Below are positions 61,298-64,000 of a stretch of DNA of 64,000 nt, piece after piece. The position numbers and the translations under genes were made by a program. This stretch comes from Leifsonia psychrotolerans (lineage in GTDB: Bacteria > Actinomycetota > Actinomycetes > Actinomycetales > Microbacteriaceae): contig NZ_JACCFM010000001.1 of the NCBI RefSeq assembly GCF_013410665.1, positions 2,914,001 through 2,978,000 on the forward strand, in the 5' to 3' direction. A model generated the notes under the pieces. That model ran no database searches, had not been told where the DNA came from, and was given only the letters and a program-made list of their open reading frames with translations. Position 1 is the first letter of the stretch. The number at the start of each line of letters is the position of its first letter.

Positions 61298-64000
61298 ATG
61301 AGCCTGCGCCTGACCGTCCAGAATCCTGCCTCGCCCGCCGACACGCAGTCATGGCTACTCAAGATCGATGAGTCGACAACGATCTCTGAGGTCGCCGACA
61401 CGCTCGAACTTCATCCGGCAGCGATTCTTGCCGGTTCGAATGGCAACGAACGCCTCGTCGATTCCGGAATCGTGAGCGGCGCTGTCGTTCCGTCTTCTGA
61501 GAACCGGGAGTTGGCTGCCGGTCAGACAAGGCTTGAGTTCGTTGGAGGCCCGTTCGCCGGCGAGCAGATTGCACTTGACATCGGCCGGCCTCTCACAATC
61601 GGTCGTGCACACGGCGCTGACATCTGTGTCGCAGACCCGTTTCTGAATGCGCGCCACGTCACTGTCGTGCTGAGCGGAGGCATCGATCCGGACACCGGCC
61701 GCGCGATCCCGCTCACCGCAACGTTCACTCCCGCTGACTCCGCCAGCGGTGCCCCGGCCGACGTCTCCGCCGCGACCGCTCTCACGGTGAACGGCGAACC
61801 GATTGTCGGCGTCGTTCAGGTCGTCCCGGCCGACATCGTGCAGATTGGCAGCAGCATTGTGCGCATCGGGGTCGCCCCGCCGGCGGATGCGGATGTCGCG
61901 CGCTCCGAACCCGGTAATCGTGCGTTCAACCGGCCATCCCGCATCCGTTCTGCCGCCGTGACTCCGATCGTGTCACTGCCGGGTGACAAACCTCAAGAGC
62001 TTGATTCGTCGCCGCTGCCGTGGCTGTCGGCAATCATCCCGATCATTCTCGGTGTGACGATGGCAGTCCTCTTTCAGCGACCGGTCATGCTGCTCATGGC
62101 TGCAGCCTCGCCAATCATGGTTGTCGGCTCGTTCTTGACAAACAAGAAGTTGGCGAAGCGAAAAGGGCAGCGCACCGAGGCCGACTGGATTGACGAGATC
62201 AACCACGCTCGCACACGCATCATTGAACTCGTGCGTGAACAGCGCCTCGACCAGTGGTATCGCCAGCTCGATCCGCTCGTCATTCGCGACATTGCCACCC
62301 GGCCGCTCTCGCGGCTCTGGGAGCGCCGCCGCGGCGATGACGATGCCCTGCAACTGCGGGTCGGTACCGCAGACGTCCCACTCGAAGTGGCTTTCGAAGG
62401 CGGGGCCGCGAAAGACCGTTCCCAGCCGCGCCGGGCCGGAGTCTCACCGGCCCCCGTTGGAATCGACCTTGTCGCGGGCCCGGCCGGAATTGCCGGCCCA
62501 GCCGACGTTGCTCAGGGCCTCGTGCGGGCGATGCTGTGCTCGCTCGCCACGCTTCGTTCGCCGCGCGACCTGCAGCTCATGGTGCTCTGCGACAAGGAGC
62601 AGAGTGAGGAATGGGCGTGGACCCAGTGGCTGCCCCACACGCAGTTCGGTGAGAACGTTGTCGCGTTGATCGGCAACACCGACCTCACTCGTCGCGAGCG
62701 CCTGCGTGAAGCCGGAACTCTGCTTGAGTCGAGGATGCGCGCGGCAGGCACGAGAGCGCTCACCTACGACCAGCACCTCGTCATCGTGATCGATGGCGCC
62801 AGGCGCTATCGCATGCTTCCCGGCATGGTCGCGATTCTCGAGCGCGGCGCCGCATACGGCATCCATGTGATCGCGATCGACTCCGACCGCAGCCGCCTCC
62901 CTGAAGAGTGCGTCACCGTTGTCACAGCGGATGCCGCAGACCCCACGTTGGGACGCATCGAGTCGGCATCCGTCTACCACTCGACGGTGCTACTAGATTC
63001 AGTCACCACACGATACGCCGAGACCGTCGCACGGGCCCTCTGCCCGATCGACCACGTCAGTGGTGTCGGTGACGACGCAACGCTGCCTGGCTCGGTGCGC
63101 TTCACCGAACTGCTCGGCATTGATCTTGACGATGTGCGGCCGATCGTCGAGCAGTGGGCTGTCGCGCCCCGGCAGAGCTATGTTGTGGTGGGCGCCGGCT
63201 CCGACGGCGAATTCGCGATCGACATCGCCAGCGACGGCCCTCACGCGCTGGTTGCGGGAACCACGGGTTCGGGCAAATCGGAGTTCTTGCAGACGTTCGT
63301 CGTGTCGCTCGCCCTGGCCAACCGTCCCGACGCGCTCAACTTCGTGTTGATCGACTACAAGGGTGGCGCTGCATTCGCCGATTGCGCGCGTCTGCCGCAC
63401 ACCGTCGGCACCGTGACTAACCTCGACGCGCGCGAGACCGAGCGTGCGCTCGCCTCGCTCGACGCCGAACTCAAACGCCGCGAGCGCGTACTTCGTGATG
63501 AGATCGGGGCCAAAGACGTCGACGCGGCATGGGCGAAAGATCCAGATGCCGCAGCTCGACTCGGGCTCGCCCGTTTGATGATCGTCGTCGACGAGTTCGC
63601 CGAGCTGAAGACCGAGCTTCCCGATTTCATCACCGGGCTCGTGCGCATCGCGCGCGTCGGCCGCTCGCTCGGCGTCAACTTGGTGCTGGCCACCCAGCGT
63701 CCGTCGGGTGTCGTCACTCCTGAAATGCAGTCAAACCTCAACCTACGCATCGCGCTTCGGGTGACCGACCGTGCTGACTCCGGCGACGTCATCGGCACGC
63801 CGGATGCCGCACTGATCAGCTCGTCCAACCCTGGCCGCGGATTCGTGCGTGTTGGTCTCGATGCCGCGCCGATGCCGTTTCAGACCGCTCGCGTGGCAAA
63901 CTTGCGCGCCGGACATCAGCGAGTCGCACGAGTGCTTCCGCCGCGTGCGGCGCTCGATTGGAACACGACGGGGCTGCCCCCGCGCTACCCGTCGGCAGCC
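61298..64000 (+). CDS. EssC-like FHA-FtsK/SpoIIIE ATPase of a type VII-like secretion system, C-terminus cut by window edge
   Basis: 901 codons are visible and the frame is open to the edge. An N-terminal region of about 70 residues is ubiquitin-like; an FHA domain follows at about 80-165 (GRPLTIGRAHGADICVADPFL, ARHVTVV). Two membrane helices lie at about 240-287 (LPWLSAIIPIILGVTMAVLF, VMLLMAAASPIMVVGSF). The first ATPase domain has Walker A GTTGSGKS (654-661) and Walker B LMIVVDEFAEL (about 758-768), with a following LVLATQRPSG. FHA plus two helices plus tandem FtsK domains is the EssC architecture of Firmicutes type VIIb systems, rather than that of mycobacterial EccC, which lacks FHA. GAGGAG precedes the ATG at 61298. 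The remaining system genes presumably follow to the right. Confidence 0.9.
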   Translation, partial: MSLRLTVQNPASPADTQSWLLKIDESTTISEVADTLELHPAAILAGSNGNERLVDSGIVSGAVVPSSENRELAAGQTRLEFVGGPFAGEQIALDIGRPLTIGRAHGADICVADPFLNARHVTVVLSGGIDPDTGRAIPLTATFTPADSASGAPADVSAATALTVNGEPIVGVVQVVPADIVQIGSSIVRIGVAPPADADVARSEPGNRAFNRPSRIRSAAVTPIVSLPGDKPQELDSSPLPWLSAIIPIILGVTMAVLFQRPVMLLMAAASPIMVVGSFLTNKKLAKRKGQRTEADWIDEINHARTRIIELVREQRLDQWYRQLDPLVIRDIATRPLSRLWERRRGDDDALQLRVGTADVPLEVAFEGGAAKDRSQPRRAGVSPAPVGIDLVAGPAGIAGPADVAQGLVRAMLCSLATLRSPRDLQLMVLCDKEQSEEWAWTQWLPHTQFGENVVALIGNTDLTRRERLREAGTLLESRMRAAGTRALTYDQHLVIVIDGARRYRMLPGMVAILERGAAYGIHVIAIDSDRSRLPEECVTVVTADAADPTLGRIESASVYHSTVLLDSVTTRYAETVARALCPIDHVSGVGDDATLPGSVRFTELLGIDLDDVRPIVEQWAVAPRQSYVVVGAGSDGEFAIDIASDGPHALVAGTTGSGKSEFLQTFVVSLALANRPDALNFVLIDYKGGAAFADCARLPHTVGTVTNLDARETERALASLDAELKRRERVLRDEIGAKDVDAAWAKDPDAAARLGLARLMIVVDEFAELKTELPDFITGLVRIARVGRSLGVNLVLATQRPSGVVTPEMQSNLNLRIALRVTDRADSGDVIGTPDAALISSSNPGRGFVRVGLDAAPMPFQTARVANLRAGHQRVARVLPPRAALDWNTTGLPPRYPSAA

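Overview
This is a GC-rich chromosomal window from an actinobacterium, most likely a member of the Microbacteriaceae. The support is indirect but consistent: a dense two-strand layout with many 4-bp ATGA/GTGA gene overlaps, frequent GTG/TTG starts, NucS in place of MutS/MutL-type repair, a eukaryotic-type homodimeric glycyl-tRNA synthetase, and the coproporphyrin-dependent heme pathway (HemQ, CpfC-type ferrochelatase, CgoX). No rRNA, tRNA or CRISPR array was seen.

Layout. 1-7.8 kb: a truncated YtcJ-like amidohydrolase divergent from a TetR regulator, an ECF sigma factor fused to a membrane anchor and Ig-like domains, a citrate/2-methylcitrate synthase, an esterase and a PEBP-family protein. 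8-15.8 kb: TrhO, an LssY_C membrane pair, an acetylxylan-esterase-like hydrolase, an ABC exporter, an AcuI-like reductase, a DUF1304-like protein and a hypothetical. 15.9-27.9 kb: an almost complete heme island on the minus strand (hemE-hemY-four small envelope genes-hemQ-hemH-hemC-hemD-hemB-hemL), with hemA divergent. 28-36.8 kb: a GNAT, a TetR-SDR pair, flavohemoglobin with an NsrR-like regulator, an Lrp/AsnC regulator divergent from an aromatic/histidinol-phosphate aminotransferase, and a three-gene TrpXYZ-like ABC importer. 36.9-51.9 kb: glyS, a NUDIX protein, a beta-lactamase-fold protein lacking its catalytic motif, an M13 peptidase, a zinc-ribbon membrane protein, YccF, a MATE exporter, KtrB/KtrA potassium uptake, a LacI/MFS pair and nucS.

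52-64 kb is accessory. A six-gene overlapping cassette of unknown function starts with an apparent RDD-protein fragment and a recent tandem gene duplication. It is closed by an intact IS1380-family element with a 5-bp target duplication. After a HAD phosphatase there is a surface/secretion locus: a lipoprotein, a one-pass membrane protein, a secreted Ig-like protein and an FHA-FtsK/SpoIIIE ATPase of EssC type that runs off the right edge. This looks like the start of a type VII-like secretion locus.

Structure beyond the genes. Six long perfect or near-perfect intergenic palindromes fall into three sequence families. Four of the six directly abut tandem repeats. Intergenic tandem repeats have units of 8, 10, 19 and 34 bp, whereas repeats inside genes have units of 15 or 30 bp, so the reading frame is kept. 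A similar 17-bp palindrome lies before hemA and before the flavohemoglobin gene, suggesting a shared control of heme supply and NO detoxification. The strongest candidates for new biology are the cassette at 52.1-55.4 kb with the neighbouring secretion locus, the sigma-Ig fusion, and the palindrome/repeat association.
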